From: Oscillospiraceae bacterium
GTDB taxonomy: Bacteria > Bacillota > Clostridia > Oscillospirales > Oscillospiraceae
Length of the DNA: 7,232 nucleotides
Assembly: GCA_020025395.1 (NCBI GenBank)
Contig: JAHHSE010000074.1
Coordinates: 1 to 7,232, forward strand
Reading direction: 5' to 3'
Position numbers and translations under genes: made by a program. A model generated the notes under the pieces. It was given only the letters and a program-made list of their open reading frames with translations. It had not been told where the DNA came from and searched no databases. Position 1 is the first letter of the stretch, and each line of letters starts with the position of its first letter. Below, piece by piece: positions 7,200-7,232 of the stretch.

Positions 7200-7232
7200 G
7201 TCTTTTCCTTTTGGGGCGGCTCTCCCTCCCCC

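Noticed and set aside
7200..7232. Possible further gene or terminator at the right edge.
   Set aside because: Only 33 bases upstream of the guaB -35 are present; they are GC- and purine-rich on the minus strand, and no open frame, hairpin with T-tract or motif can be supported.

Overview
The window is ordinary chromosomal housekeeping DNA from a high-GC, low-redundancy bacterium. The best guess is a member of the Firmicutes/Clostridia, in the Oscillospiraceae (Ruminococcaceae)-like gut lineage. The reasons are the AddAB (rather than RecBCD) recombination nuclease in the Firmicutes order addB-addA, strong GGAGG-type ribosome binding sites, sigma-A-type promoters, and GC-rich coding sequence with strong third-position GC bias. 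The genus call is inference only.

All three genes lie on the minus strand, so the window reads from right to left. From 7232 down to 7113 is the guaB upstream region, with a near-consensus promoter (TTGACA, 17 bp, TAAAAT) and a short leader. From 7112 to 5655 is guaB, a complete IMP dehydrogenase with catalytic and CBS domains. Ten bases after its stop is a clear intrinsic terminator (5606-5644). The 220-base gap between guaB and addB also holds an extended -10 promoter (TGGTATAAT), a second small hairpin with a T-tract overlapping it, a leader hairpin and a strong ribosome binding site. From 5434 to 2159 is addB, complete at 1091 codons. One base later addA starts (2157) and runs off the left edge after 719 codons, so its C-terminal helicase motifs and its nuclease domain lie outside the window.

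Functionally, guaB is the committed step to guanine nucleotides and appears to be its own transcription unit. addB-addA is a separate, translationally coupled operon encoding the two-subunit helicase-nuclease that processes double-strand DNA ends for RecA-dependent repair. I see no mobile element, CRISPR array, RNA gene or defence system, and no evidence of an undescribed system. The most notable points are a Walker A motif in AddB that has lost its key residues, and the compact set of regulatory elements between guaB and addB.
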